From an uncultured Novosphingobium sp. (GTDB taxonomy: Bacteria > Pseudomonadota > Alphaproteobacteria > Sphingomonadales > Sphingomonadaceae): 22,341 nt of DNA. The first letter of the stretch is position 1. Every line of letters begins with the position of its first letter. A program made the translations under genes and the position numbers. This document shows, one piece after another, positions 15,473 through 22,341 of the stretch. The DNA lies in assembly GCA_946886365.1 (NCBI GenBank), contig CAMPIM010000063.1, forward strand, positions 1-22,341, given 5' to 3'. The notes beneath the pieces were generated by a model. The model had not been told where the DNA came from and ran no database searches. It saw nothing but the letters and a program-made list of their open reading frames with translations.

Positions 15473-17905
15473 ATGTCCAGCAGTTCCAAATCGATCCCGT
15501 CTTTCCTGGCGCTTGGCTGCGTGAGCGCAATTGCCTTTGCTTCGGCCGCCCACGCGCAAGACGGTACACCCGCACCCAAGCTTGGCGGGATGACTGTGAC
15601 GGACACTGCAATCGATGCTTCGGAGATCAAGGTCGAACGCGCGGAGTCCCCCAAATATGTGCGCCCATTGCTGGACACGCCGCAGACGATCACAGTGATC
15701 AACAAGGAAACGATCCAGCAGCAGAATCTGCTCACCTTGCGTGACGTGTTATCGACCGTGCCAGGCATCACCTTCGGTGCTGGCGAGGGCGGTTTCGGTT
15801 ATGGCGACCGCATCATCCTGCGCGGCCAGGACGCGAAGAACGACGTTACCGTCGATGGCGTCCGATCGGGCGCATTCCTGAACCGCAACGAAGTCTATAA
15901 TATCGAGCAAGTCGAAGTTACCAACGGAGCGAACTCCGTGATGAACGGCGGCGGTTCGGTTGCGGGTACGATTAACCTCGTGACCAAGCGGCCGCTGGCG
16001 GATGACCAGACGATCCTGAACGCGGGGATCGGCACCGACAATTATTACCGTGCGACGGTGGATGCGAACAAGCGCATCAACGACCTGATCGCGGTGCGCA
16101 TCAACGCGGTGTATCATGAAAATGACGTGCCTGGCCGCGACGTCGAAAATTACAAGCGCTGGGGCATCGCGCCTGCGATCACGATCGGCATCGACAGTCC
16201 GACCAGCCTGACCTTGCAGGGCGAGTATCTGGATGACGATGCGATGCCGCAATATGGGCTGCGCTATTATCCGGCGCAGGGTGGCATCTTGGATGAGTTT
16301 GACCGCTCGGGCTATTATGGCTTTGCCAATATCGACAAGCAGGACAGCAAGACCAAGTCGTTGCAGGCGATCTTCAGCCATGCGTTCAGCGACAGCTTGA
16401 AGGTGCGTAACCTGACGCGATATGAAAAGATCAGCCAGAATACCATCACCAGCCAGCCGACAGGTGACTTCTGCCTGTCTTCGGGCGTACAACCTGATGG
16501 ATCCGCTTGTGCGGCAACGGTCGCCCCCGGCTATTTCATGCCAAACCGCGGCAACGGGCGAGGCAATACACGCTTCATCAACAACGAAACTGCCTATAAC
16601 CAGATTGATCTCAGCGCAGATTTCGCGACGGGCGGGATTGAACACACGCTGGTCCTCGGTGCGTCTGCATTGTGGGAAAAATATAACCAGCTTGCCGGAA
16701 ACAGCTTGCGTGCGGCCGATGGCACAAACCCGTTCGCGACCTCCTATCCGCTCGTCAGCATCTCCAACCCCGGTGAAGTGGTGCAGGGTCCGGCAGGCTT
16801 CGTCTATGGCAGCAACAACTATGTCGGCCCCATCAACTTCATCCGGGCGACGAGGGCGTTGGGTGAGCAGACAAGTTACGCCGCCTATCTGTTCGATGCG
16901 ATGAAGTTCACGGATTGGCTCGAACTCAACGGCGGTATCCGTTATGAGAAGGTGAAGGGAAGCAGCAAGAACGTTAGCTTGGATACGGTTGCTGGTTCTG
17001 CCACCCTGGGTAACCCGACCGGCGTATCGGCCCCGGCGAAATTTGACGATAACCTCTTGTCCTATCGGGTTGGTCTGGTCGTGAAGCCCACGTCCAATAC
17101 CAGCCTCTATGTCGCCTATGGCAATTCGAAGCTGCCTTCGAAGGCGTCGGTTGACGGCTCCTGCGCCATCGACACGGGCACCGGGGGCGGGACCTGCAAC
17201 GTGAAGCCGGAAACGACCAAGAACTACGAGATCGGCGTCAAGGCTGACCTGTTCGACGCCAAACTGCTGCTGACCGCTGCGGCCTTCCGCAACGATCGTA
17301 ACCAGATCAAGGTGGTGTCGGGCAATGTCCTCCTTCCCGATCAGGCGACCGATGGTCACCAGCGGGTTGAGGGCATTTCGTTGGGCGCATCGGGCAATAT
17401 CACCAGCAACTGGACGATTTCCGCTAACTACATGTATCTGAAGAGCAAGATCCGGCAGGGCGTGTCCGACTTCTGCCTTGACAATCCGGGATCGACCAGC
17501 ACGACGGCAGGCAATTGCGCCAACAACGCCGATTTCCTTGATCCCACTCGTGGCTATTCGCTTACGAATACTCCCAAGCATTCAGGCAGCCTGTTCACCA
17601 CCTATCGCTTCGGCTTCGGTCTGGAACTGGGTTACGGCATAACCTACCAGGGTAAGTTTCTGCTGAACCAGCCGACGCTGGCGCAGCTCGTGGCAGGCAA
17701 CTATGTCGGCTATCATGTGCCGAGCTACACCATCCATCGGTTCATGGCGAACTACCCGATCACCGAAAATCTTAAGGCGCAGCTCAACGTCCAGAACTTC
17801 ACCAACGAGAAGTATGTGACGACTGTGCGCAACAATGTGAACGGCAGCTGGGCGCAGCCCGCAGCGACCCGATCCGCAGTGCTGAGCCTGAACTACACTT
17901 TCTAA
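15473..17905 (+). CDS. TonB-dependent catecholate siderophore receptor, Fiu-like
   Basis: Outer-membrane gated channel for ferric siderophores, 810 aa. The signal peptide ends ASAAHA before QD (cleavage after residue 28). The TonB box is probably MTVTDTA (40-46). The plug domain (about 60-175) has LDTPQTITVI, LRDVLSTVPGITFGAGEGG, DRIILRGQDAKND, VDGVRSG and VAGTINLVTKRP, the pattern of Fiu/PiuA-type siderophore receptors. The barrel follows and ends in LSLNYTF, with the terminal Phe needed for assembly. Cys pairs (SCAIDTGTGGGTC; FCLDNPG...GNC) suggest disulfide-bonded outer loops. The upstream frame is open to 15407, but ATG at 15473 starts the signal peptide directly. The PiuC-type gene downstream mirrors the E. 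coli fiu-ybiX pairing. Fur-like operators lie upstream. Confidence 0.9.
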   Translation: MSSSSKSIPSFLALGCVSAIAFASAAHAQDGTPAPKLGGMTVTDTAIDASEIKVERAESPKYVRPLLDTPQTITVINKETIQQQNLLTLRDVLSTVPGITFGAGEGGFGYGDRIILRGQDAKNDVTVDGVRSGAFLNRNEVYNIEQVEVTNGANSVMNGGGSVAGTINLVTKRPLADDQTILNAGIGTDNYYRATVDANKRINDLIAVRINAVYHENDVPGRDVENYKRWGIAPAITIGIDSPTSLTLQGEYLDDDAMPQYGLRYYPAQGGILDEFDRSGYYGFANIDKQDSKTKSLQAIFSHAFSDSLKVRNLTRYEKISQNTITSQPTGDFCLSSGVQPDGSACAATVAPGYFMPNRGNGRGNTRFINNETAYNQIDLSADFATGGIEHTLVLGASALWEKYNQLAGNSLRAADGTNPFATSYPLVSISNPGEVVQGPAGFVYGSNNYVGPINFIRATRALGEQTSYAAYLFDAMKFTDWLELNGGIRYEKVKGSSKNVSLDTVAGSATLGNPTGVSAPAKFDDNLLSYRVGLVVKPTSNTSLYVAYGNSKLPSKASVDGSCAIDTGTGGGTCNVKPETTKNYEIGVKADLFDAKLLLTAAAFRNDRNQIKVVSGNVLLPDQATDGHQRVEGISLGASGNITSNWTISANYMYLKSKIRQGVSDFCLDNPGSTSTTAGNCANNADFLDPTRGYSLTNTPKHSGSLFTTYRFGFGLELGYGITYQGKFLLNQPTLAQLVAGNYVGYHVPSYTIHRFMANYPITENLKAQLNVQNFTNEKYVTTVRNNVNGSWAQPAATRSAVLSLNYTF

Positions 17906-17914
17906 TGACCACCC

Positions 17915-17942
17915 TCCCCCGGCATCGTCCCTTGCCGGGGGA
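17915..17942 (+). terminator. GC-rich hairpin after the receptor gene
   Basis: Perfect 10-bp stem TCCCCCGGCA/TGCCGGGGGA with an 8-nt loop, starting 10 nt after the receptor stop. No T-run follows, so it may attenuate or protect the receptor mRNA rather than fully terminate it. Confidence 0.5.
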
Positions 17943-17944
17943 AA

Positions 17945-17984
17945 GGCGGATGGCGATGCACTCCTCCTCGGATCGCCATCCGCC
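17945..17984 (+). terminator. Second hairpin after the receptor gene
   Basis: Perfect 13-bp stem GGCGGATGGCGAT/ATCGCCATCCGCC with a 14-nt loop, 2 nt after the first hairpin. It is not followed by a T-run. With the first stem it forms a tandem structure between the receptor and the TonB-like gene. Confidence 0.5.
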
Positions 17985-18007
17985 CGTTGCTGAAGAAATA
18001 AGAGGGG

Positions 18008-18022
18008 TGCAATTGATTCGCA
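18008..18022 (+). promoter_or_regulatory. Possible third Fur-like site before the TonB-like gene
   Basis: TGCAATTGATTCGCA shares the TGC and ATTCGCA ends of operator 2 and forms an imperfect dyad. It lies 58 nt before the TonB-like start and overlaps a TTGATT that could serve as -35 (-10 weak, TTATGT). This would give the tonB-piuC pair its own iron-controlled promoter. Confidence 0.4.
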
Positions 18023-18079
18023 TTAGGACCGGCGTTATGTGCCTGTTCTGCGGGGAATCGCCGTGAAAGGGAAAGTGGC

Positions 18080-18847
18080 ATGTTCGATGCAGCGGAACGG
18101 TACATTGCAGATGATGCTGCATCTTCCGTTTCTCCGCCACTTAGCCCGACACCATCTCCCAGCAGCCAGGTGCCGGAGGTTCCGGCAGCCGATGCTTCGC
18201 GCTATGGTGAACGACGCCAGATCAATTTGCCCACGATCTTGCTCATCATCCTCATTCACGGTGTTTTGATCTTCGCGCTCATTCACGCCCGACAACATAT
18301 TCAGCACGTCCGCGAAGCCCGCCTGTCGGTCGTGAACTTGATGCCGCCTCCACCGCCGCCCGCTGCGGAGACGCCACCGCCTCCGCCATCTGCGCCTCCG
18401 TTAGTGGCGCCTCCGCCGCTGGTTCAAGTGCCAGTTCCGCCGGTGCCGATCGCTACTACGCCTGATCCTTCTCCAGTCCCGGTTCCTCCAACGCCTGTTG
18501 TAATCCGGGCGCCTGTGCTTGCCGCGCCGACGGTTCCTGCCTCGCCGAGTACCGTTCAGGGGGGCGACCTAGCGACGCAGATGGTGGCGGGTAAGCCGCC
18601 GCGCTATCCGATCGAAAGCCGTCGCAAGCGTGAGCAGGGAACTGTCATTCTGTCCCTGACGCTGGGCGTCGATGGGGCTGTGGAAAGCCTGACTATAGCA
18701 CAGAGCAGCGGCTTTCCCCGTCTGGACGCTGCGGCGCGCGAAGCGGTGCGAGGCTGGCGGTGGAAGCCGATGGTCCGGGACGGCCAGCCGGTGCGGGTTA
18801 AGGGCGTAGTTGAAATCCCCTTCGTCCTGCGCAGCGCAGATACGTGA
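18080..18847 (+). CDS. TonB-family energy transducer
   Basis: TonB-like protein, 255 aa, that would couple the proton-motive force through ExbB/ExbD to outer-membrane receptors. It has a cytoplasmic N-terminal stretch of about 48 residues rich in Ser/Pro (longer than in E. coli TonB). A single membrane helix at about 49-69 contains His60, the position analogous to the functional His of TonB. A long proline-rich periplasmic spacer (about 88-165) follows. The C-terminal TonB domain (about 172-252) has PPRYPIESRRKREQGTV, the GTV-LSLTLG-VDGAV pattern and RGWRWKPMV. It lies between the siderophore receptor and the PiuC-type gene, so it is probably dedicated to this receptor. No exbB or exbD is in the window. 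Confidence 0.88.
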   Translation: MFDAAERYIADDAASSVSPPLSPTPSPSSQVPEVPAADASRYGERRQINLPTILLIILIHGVLIFALIHARQHIQHVREARLSVVNLMPPPPPPAAETPPPPPSAPPLVAPPPLVQVPVPPVPIATTPDPSPVPVPPTPVVIRAPVLAAPTVPASPSTVQGGDLATQMVAGKPPRYPIESRRKREQGTVILSLTLGVDGAVESLTIAQSSGFPRLDAAAREAVRGWRWKPMVRDGQPVRVKGVVEIPFVLRSADT

Positions 18848-18874
18848 ACAACCGGCGCTGATAGAGTTTCTGAT

Positions 18875-19558
18875 ATGCTGACCGTTATCCCCGACCTGCT
18901 CGATCTTGCCACTGTGCAGGGCGTCCGGACGCTCATAGACGCTGCGCAATGGGTCGACGGCAATGTGACGTCAGGTCATCAGTCGGCACTTGCCAAGCGC
19001 AACATGCAGCTTCCCGAGGACGCGCCCGAGGCGCGGCAGGCGGGGCAAATCATTTTAGAAGCATTGGGACGCTCGCCACTACTTATCGCTGCTGCACTCC
19101 CGCTCAAGATATTCCCGCCGCTGTTCAACAGTTATGAAGGCGGACAGGCGTTCGGCGTACATGTGGATAATGCCGTCCGGGTGCAGGCAGGCACGGGGCT
19201 CAGGGTACGATCCGACCTCTCGATGACCGTCTTTCTGGAAGACCCGCAACGCTATGATGGCGGCGAATTGACCGTCGAGACGAATTTCGGTGTGCAGCGG
19301 GTGAAGCTACCAGCGGGCCATGCGGTTTTATACCCTTCGTCGTCGCTTCATCGCGTTGAGCCGGTGACGCGCGGGCGACGGATCGCCAGCTTTTTCTGGT
19401 TGCAGTCGATGGTTCGGGACGATGCTGCGCGTCAGATGATGTTCGACCTGGACAGCAGCATACAGGCTCTGGCGGTCGATCTTGGCCATGACAATGCCCA
19501 GGTGATCCGCTTGACGGGCGTCTATCACAATCTGCTACGGCGGTGGGCAGACGCCTGA
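18875..19558 (+). CDS. Fe(II)/2-oxoglutarate-dependent dioxygenase, PiuC/YbiX type
   Basis: PKHD-type hydroxylase of 227 aa, the expected length for PiuC/YbiX. Iron ligands are visible: His96 and Asp98 in FGVHVDNAV and His159 in SSLHRVEPV; Arg169 in RGRRI is the likely 2-oxoglutarate anchor. [16 protein letters not shown] is highly characteristic. In E. coli ybiX follows fiu and in Pseudomonas piuC accompanies piuA, so location after a Fiu-like receptor and a TonB agrees. The substrate is unsettled; processing of the siderophore or an iron-starvation response protein have both been considered. It starts 27 nt after the TonB-like stop (likely one transcript) and ends 14 nt from the convergent apbE stop. 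Confidence 0.9.
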   Translation: MLTVIPDLLDLATVQGVRTLIDAAQWVDGNVTSGHQSALAKRNMQLPEDAPEARQAGQIILEALGRSPLLIAAALPLKIFPPLFNSYEGGQAFGVHVDNAVRVQAGTGLRVRSDLSMTVFLEDPQRYDGGELTVETNFGVQRVKLPAGHAVLYPSSSLHRVEPVTRGRRIASFFWLQSMVRDDAARQMMFDLDSSIQALAVDLGHDNAQVIRLTGVYHNLLRRWADA

Positions 19559-19572
19559 AACGGCTGGCTGGC

Positions 19573-20517
19573 CTAATCGAGCATCGAGGCTAGAGCAGGC
19601 GTCATATATTCCTTGGCGCAGTCTTCGATGCGGAGAATGAGGCGTGCGGCAATATCGTGACGTGTCGCCAACGCCATGCCGCGTTCATGCCCCAAGATCG
19701 TGATTGCAGTCGCCCAGGCATCTGCCAGCATCGTGCTTTCGTGCAGGACTGTAACCGACGCGACATCATTGGTGATGGGTCTGCCGGTTGTCGGATCGAT
19801 GCTGTGAGACAGGTTAGCGCCGTCCTTGGTCTGGAAGCGCACATAATCGCCCGAAGTGGCTACAGACAGGTCGCACAAGGCGATGCGGAGGGTAGGCACT
19901 GTGAGCCCCGGCGGCGCCTCGACATCAACCCACCAGGGCTGATGATCGGGCTTGAGGCCATCGCCGCGCAGCTCTCCGCCGATTTCGACCAGGAATTCGC
20001 GAGCGCCCAGATCGCGGAGAGCTTCTGAAACTGCATCGACTGCGAAACCCTTCGCGATTCCGGAAAAGTCCAACTTCACGTCAGCAAGGCGGCGGGCGCT
20101 CTGATCCGCGATCTCGACCATGGTCCAGGGTGCAGGATGCGCGGGCACTATTTCCGGGCCTGTTATGCCCGACGGGCCGAAACCCCAGCGTTCGACCATC
20201 TGTCCAATTGCCGGATCAAATGCGCCACCAGACAGGCGCGCCATGGTCAACCCGGCCTTCAGGACTGTCATCATGTCTGACGGCAGCGTTGCCCAAGTCC
20301 CGATCGGCAGTGCATTGAAGCGGCTGATGTCGGAATGTGCTTCCCAGTTGCTCATCTGGGCGATGACGCGAGAAAGTGCGTCATCAATTGCGCTCTCGCA
20401 ACCGGGTGGAGCGTCGACGATCCGAGCCGACCAGCTTGTGCCCATGGTCGGTCCGGAAAGCTCTGTAATATATCCCGATCCGCCCCGCTGAGCCGACGGG
20501 AGCTGCGGGGGCGGCAT
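19573..20517 (-). CDS. apbE: FAD:protein FMN transferase ApbE
   Basis: Transfers FMN from FAD to a Thr/Ser of target redox proteins outside the cytoplasm; 314 aa from the ATG at 20517. Family signatures in order: GPTMGTSWSARI (about 22-33), GGAFDPAIG, DFSGIAKGFAVD, FLVEIGGELR, VATSGDYVRF, SHSIDPTTGRPI and MLADAWATAITILG with the Mg-binding Asp. No signal peptide is seen, although ApbE is usually exported. The frame stays open upstream with no ATG, GTG or TTG. A CTG at 20547-20545 overlaps the DUF4198 stop (CTGA) and would prepend TGVRIAIPD. The last gene of the PepSY-DUF2271-DUF4198-apbE run, its likely substrate is the DUF2271 protein. Confidence 0.92.
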   Translation of the reverse strand: MPPPQLPSAQRGGSGYITELSGPTMGTSWSARIVDAPPGCESAIDDALSRVIAQMSNWEAHSDISRFNALPIGTWATLPSDMMTVLKAGLTMARLSGGAFDPAIGQMVERWGFGPSGITGPEIVPAHPAPWTMVEIADQSARRLADVKLDFSGIAKGFAVDAVSEALRDLGAREFLVEIGGELRGDGLKPDHQPWWVDVEAPPGLTVPTLRIALCDLSVATSGDYVRFQTKDGANLSHSIDPTTGRPITNDVASVTVLHESTMLADAWATAITILGHERGMALATRHDIAARLILRIEDCAKEYMTPALASMLD

Positions 20518-20543
20518 GTCAGGAATGGCGATGCGAACGCCGG

Positions 20544-21383
20544 TCAGGGGGCCAGCACTTCCAAGGTGGTGACATAGGATGCGCGGCGTGGTGCCGGAGT
20601 AGCGGGCGACGTCGCCTGAGCGCCTTCGCCGCCTTCGCGATTTCCACCGACTGTGGCGTTCAGCCAGTACATGCCAGGCTGCGGCCAGCTGATCGAAACT
20701 TTTCCGTCCTTGCCGGTGACCAGATCCTGCTGGCCTAAGGTGTCACGGTAGCGAATACCGCCGGGGATTATCGTTACCTTGAGATCCGTAGCGGGCTTTC
20801 CATCGAGGAGAAACTGGAAGGTCGCCGCTTCGCCTGCCACCAAATCATTCGGATGCGTGACGGGCACCAATTCGATGCCAACGCCGGTCGGCTTGAATAT
20901 GGTAGTGGTAGGCGCGCCCAGTGTCAGGAAGATCTCGTTTCGGTTGGTGGCTTCGACCGTCTGGACGTTGGTGGCTCCGGCCGGAATTGCTTCGGCCAAT
21001 TTCTCCTTGGTCGTGCCCCGGGGCAGGCGCTTTACTTCGCCGTTGAGGGTGTAGCTGCCCATGATTCCGGTCGAGACGCTGGCGACGCGGTATGTGCCGG
21101 GCTGCGTCAGGTGAACATCGAAGGTGGAGCGATACTTGCCGGTCGCGGCGTTTTCTATTTGGCCAGCCGAGCCATCGGGCTGCGTCACTGCGACCGCGTC
21201 GGTGCGCATGGGCATATGTTCGAAGTAGAAGAGGTCGTTTGACACCGCGGCGTCAACGGTGACCCAGCTGTCCGTGCCGGACAGGGTGGTCGATGACGGG
21301 AGCATCCACTGACGGTGGGCCTGGGCAGCGCTGGTGGTCATCAGCGCGGCGAGGGTTGCTGCGATCAGATATTTGGCTTTCAT
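20544..21383 (-). CDS. DUF4198-family periplasmic protein
   Basis: Exported protein of 279 aa with a clear signal peptide (hydrophobic 5-18, ending AQA). Cleavage after residue 22 would leave His23 as the new N-terminus in HRQWMLPS. The remainder resembles the DUF4198 family (once mislabelled NikM-like), built of beta-strand segments; FYFEHMPMR, PGTYRV, PGGIRYRD and WPQPGMYWLNA are typical pieces. A Gly/Ala/Pro-rich insert lies near 245-265. DUF4198 proteins often occur beside metal-uptake genes; the function is unknown. AGGGGA sits 5 nt before the ATG at 21383; a longer frame from 21437 overlaps DUF2271 and lacks a proper signal, so it is rejected. It starts 10 nt after the DUF2271 stop. Confidence 0.85.
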   Translation of the reverse strand: MKAKYLIAATLAALMTTSAAQAHRQWMLPSSTTLSGTDSWVTVDAAVSNDLFYFEHMPMRTDAVAVTQPDGSAGQIENAATGKYRSTFDVHLTQPGTYRVASVSTGIMGSYTLNGEVKRLPRGTTKEKLAEAIPAGATNVQTVEATNRNEIFLTLGAPTTTIFKPTGVGIELVPVTHPNDLVAGEAATFQFLLDGKPATDLKVTIIPGGIRYRDTLGQQDLVTGKDGKVSISWPQPGMYWLNATVGGNREGGEGAQATSPATPAPRRASYVTTLEVLAP

Positions 21384-21393
21384 GACAGTCCCC

Positions 21394-21924
21394 TTATTTG
21401 CTGACGCTGACGCTGAGGCTGACCTGCCCCAATTCATTGTTGCCCTTTGCGCGGACCACGGTGCCTGGCTTTGCTGGCCAGCTGAAAGGCAAGCGTAGCA
21501 GTTCGCGGCCGCCGACTTCGCGCGCCGCCTCTACGACCAGCGTGTAGTTGCCGGGTGCGAGTTGCCCGAGCGGGCCTTTGCCTGGCGTGAAGGCGACCTT
21601 CTGGTCACCCGGAGCGCGGGTTGCTCCGGTGATGCCGTCGGCGGGGACTTTCAGCGATCGGCCGGAGACGCGCCACCATTGGCGCAGGTCGCGGAGCCAT
21701 TTGGTGCCTTCGCCCTTCGCCTTGTCGACATCATACCAGACCGACAGGGTGCGGGGGGTGGCGCCTTCCTTTTCCAGCCAGATGGCGACGTAGGGACGGT
21801 GATATTCCGCGACGGAGAGGCGCGGGATGGTGACGTTGACGTTGAGCGTCTGGGCGGTGGCGGGGATTGCTGCCGCGCCGAAGGCGGCGCTGCTGCCGAG
21901 GATGAGTTTGTAGCGGCTTTGCAT
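21394..21924 (-). CDS. DUF2271-family periplasmic protein with predicted flavinylation site
   Basis: Exported protein of 176 aa with a signal peptide ending PATAQ (about residue 25) and a mature beta-rich domain of the DUF2271 type: LNVNVTIPRL, YHRPYVAIWLE, TLSVWYD, KWLRDLRQWW and LAPGNYTLVVEAAREVGGREL. DGITGAT at 96-102 fits the D-x-x-(S/T)-G-A-T motif that ApbE modifies in NqrC and RnfG, so Thr102 is the predicted FMN acceptor. An ApbE gene is three genes away in the same run, which makes this persuasive but still a prediction. The C-terminus is a repetitive SLSVSVSK strand. It starts 19 nt after the PepSY-gene stop, with AGGGGA about 10 nt before the ATG. Confidence 0.85.
   Translation of the reverse strand: MQSRYKLILGSSAAFGAAAIPATAQTLNVNVTIPRLSVAEYHRPYVAIWLEKEGATPRTLSVWYDVDKAKGEGTKWLRDLRQWWRVSGRSLKVPADGITGATRAPGDQKVAFTPGKGPLGQLAPGNYTLVVEAAREVGGRELLRLPFSWPAKPGTVVRAKGNNELGQVSLSVSVSK
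21619..21639 (-). other. Predicted ApbE flavinylation motif (DGITGAT)
   Basis: Codons 96-102 of the DUF2271 gene read Asp-Gly-Ile-Thr-Gly-Ala-Thr. The motif agrees with the known ApbE target pattern at every constrained position; the final Thr (codon 21621-21619) would carry phosphoester-linked FMN. Confidence 0.65.
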
Positions 21925-21943
21925 GTGCTGCTGGTCCCCTGAA

Positions 21944-22341
21944 TTAATGAAGGAAAAGGAGAATTAAAACGGTTGGGATGATGAGGCCTGCTCCGACGAT
22001 GGGCCAGGTGCTGGGGCGCTTGGCGGCGTGGTGCTGTAGGAGGAGGAGGCCGGTCGTTGCGAAAACGAAACAAGCGACGGCGAAGATGTCGATGAACCAT
22101 TTCCAGACGGTGCCGGTGTTGCGGCCCTTGTGGAGGTCGTTCAAATAGCTGATCCAGCCGCGGCTGGTGCTTTCGCTGGTCACTGCGCCGCTCTGCCGGT
22201 CGATGGAGACCCAGCCGTCGCCGCCGGGGCGGGGGAGGGCGAGGTAGATTTCGTCGGCGGACCATTCCGCCTCGCCCGCTGCGCGAGTGCCGATTTCCTT
22301 TTCGACCCATGCGGCGATGGGCGCGGGGAGGGGCTTTTTGC
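21944..22341 (-). CDS. PepSY-associated membrane protein, partial (5' end outside window)
   Basis: The C-terminal 132 codons of a gene entering from the right edge; its start is not in the window. The visible part begins inside a PepSY-like periplasmic domain (EWSADEIYLALPRPGGDGW, then VSIDRQSGAVTSE). SYLNDLHKGRNTGTVWKWFID is the conserved stretch of PepSY_TM-like proteins that precedes a membrane helix. Two hydrophobic segments follow (about IFAVACFVFATTGLLLL and WPIVGAGLIIPTVLILLFL), and the protein ends at LFLH. His residues in NDLHKG and LLQHHA could be heme or metal ligands. Some PepSY membrane proteins (FoxB, PiuB) are implicated in siderophore-iron reduction. It is the first visible gene of the PepSY-DUF2271-DUF4198-apbE run. 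Confidence 0.82.
   Translation of the reverse strand, partial: KKPLPAPIAAWVEKEIGTRAAGEAEWSADEIYLALPRPGGDGWVSIDRQSGAVTSESTSRGWISYLNDLHKGRNTGTVWKWFIDIFAVACFVFATTGLLLLQHHAAKRPSTWPIVGAGLIIPTVLILLFLH

Noticed and set aside
15749..17581. Open frame of 610 codons on the minus strand opposite the siderophore receptor
   Set aside because: Same reason: composition follows the complementary codon bias of the receptor and no domain or ribosome site is visible.
21400..21423. GCTGAC hexanucleotide repeat at the 3' end of the DUF2271 gene
   Set aside because: It encodes an alternating Ser/Val beta strand (SVSLSVSV) and is only four imperfect units; probably structural rather than a regulatory or phase-variable repeat.

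Overview
The window looks like chromosomal DNA of a sphingomonad alphaproteobacterium, close to Sphingobium or Sphingomonas. This is inferred from the GC-rich coding style, the protein flavour (SleB-like hydrolase, HtrA, HflKC and Mrp in one block; a siderophore receptor with a TVTDTA TonB box; an RHH_4-type regulator) and the gene order. I ran no database comparison. I see no tRNA, rRNA, CRISPR array, insertion sequence or phage gene. Every stretch longer than about 180 bp is covered by a credible gene.

Left block (1-9530, all minus strand): an MFS exporter, cysK and a SleB-like wall hydrolase form one tight unit (4-nt overlap, then an 18-nt gap). Upstream of it lie a HerA/YjgR-type ATPase (DUF853) with a small exported protein of unknown function 25 nt behind it, a Do-family protease (degP/htrA), and hflK-hflC, which overlap by one base. 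The protease and HflKC suit envelope protein quality control. A possible general-stress (EcfG-type) promoter precedes degP, and a long imperfect hairpin follows it.

Middle block (9604-15404, plus strand): mrp/apbC is divergent from hflK. It is followed by a CoA-binding-fold protein, an orphan Tat-exported molybdopterin subunit of the isoquinoline 1-oxidoreductase beta type, ferrochelatase hemH, acetoacetyl-CoA reductase phbB and a small ribbon-helix-helix protein. The last four overlap by 4, 56 and 1 nt, so they are probably cotranscribed and translationally coupled.

Right block (15381-22341): an iron-acquisition island. A Fiu-like catecholate-siderophore receptor sits behind two Fur-like operators, one of which lies inside the last codons of the RHH gene. 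Two strong hairpins separate it from a TonB-like energy transducer and a PiuC/YbiX-type 2OG-Fe(II) dioxygenase. Converging on this from the minus strand is a PepSY membrane protein (cut by the window end), then a DUF2271 protein, a DUF4198 protein and ApbE flavin transferase. The DUF2271 protein carries DGITGAT, which matches the motif ApbE flavinylates. My main hypothesis is that this second operon is an extracytoplasmic flavin-based electron-transfer module, possibly a ferric-siderophore reductase, working with the receptor-TonB-PiuC set.
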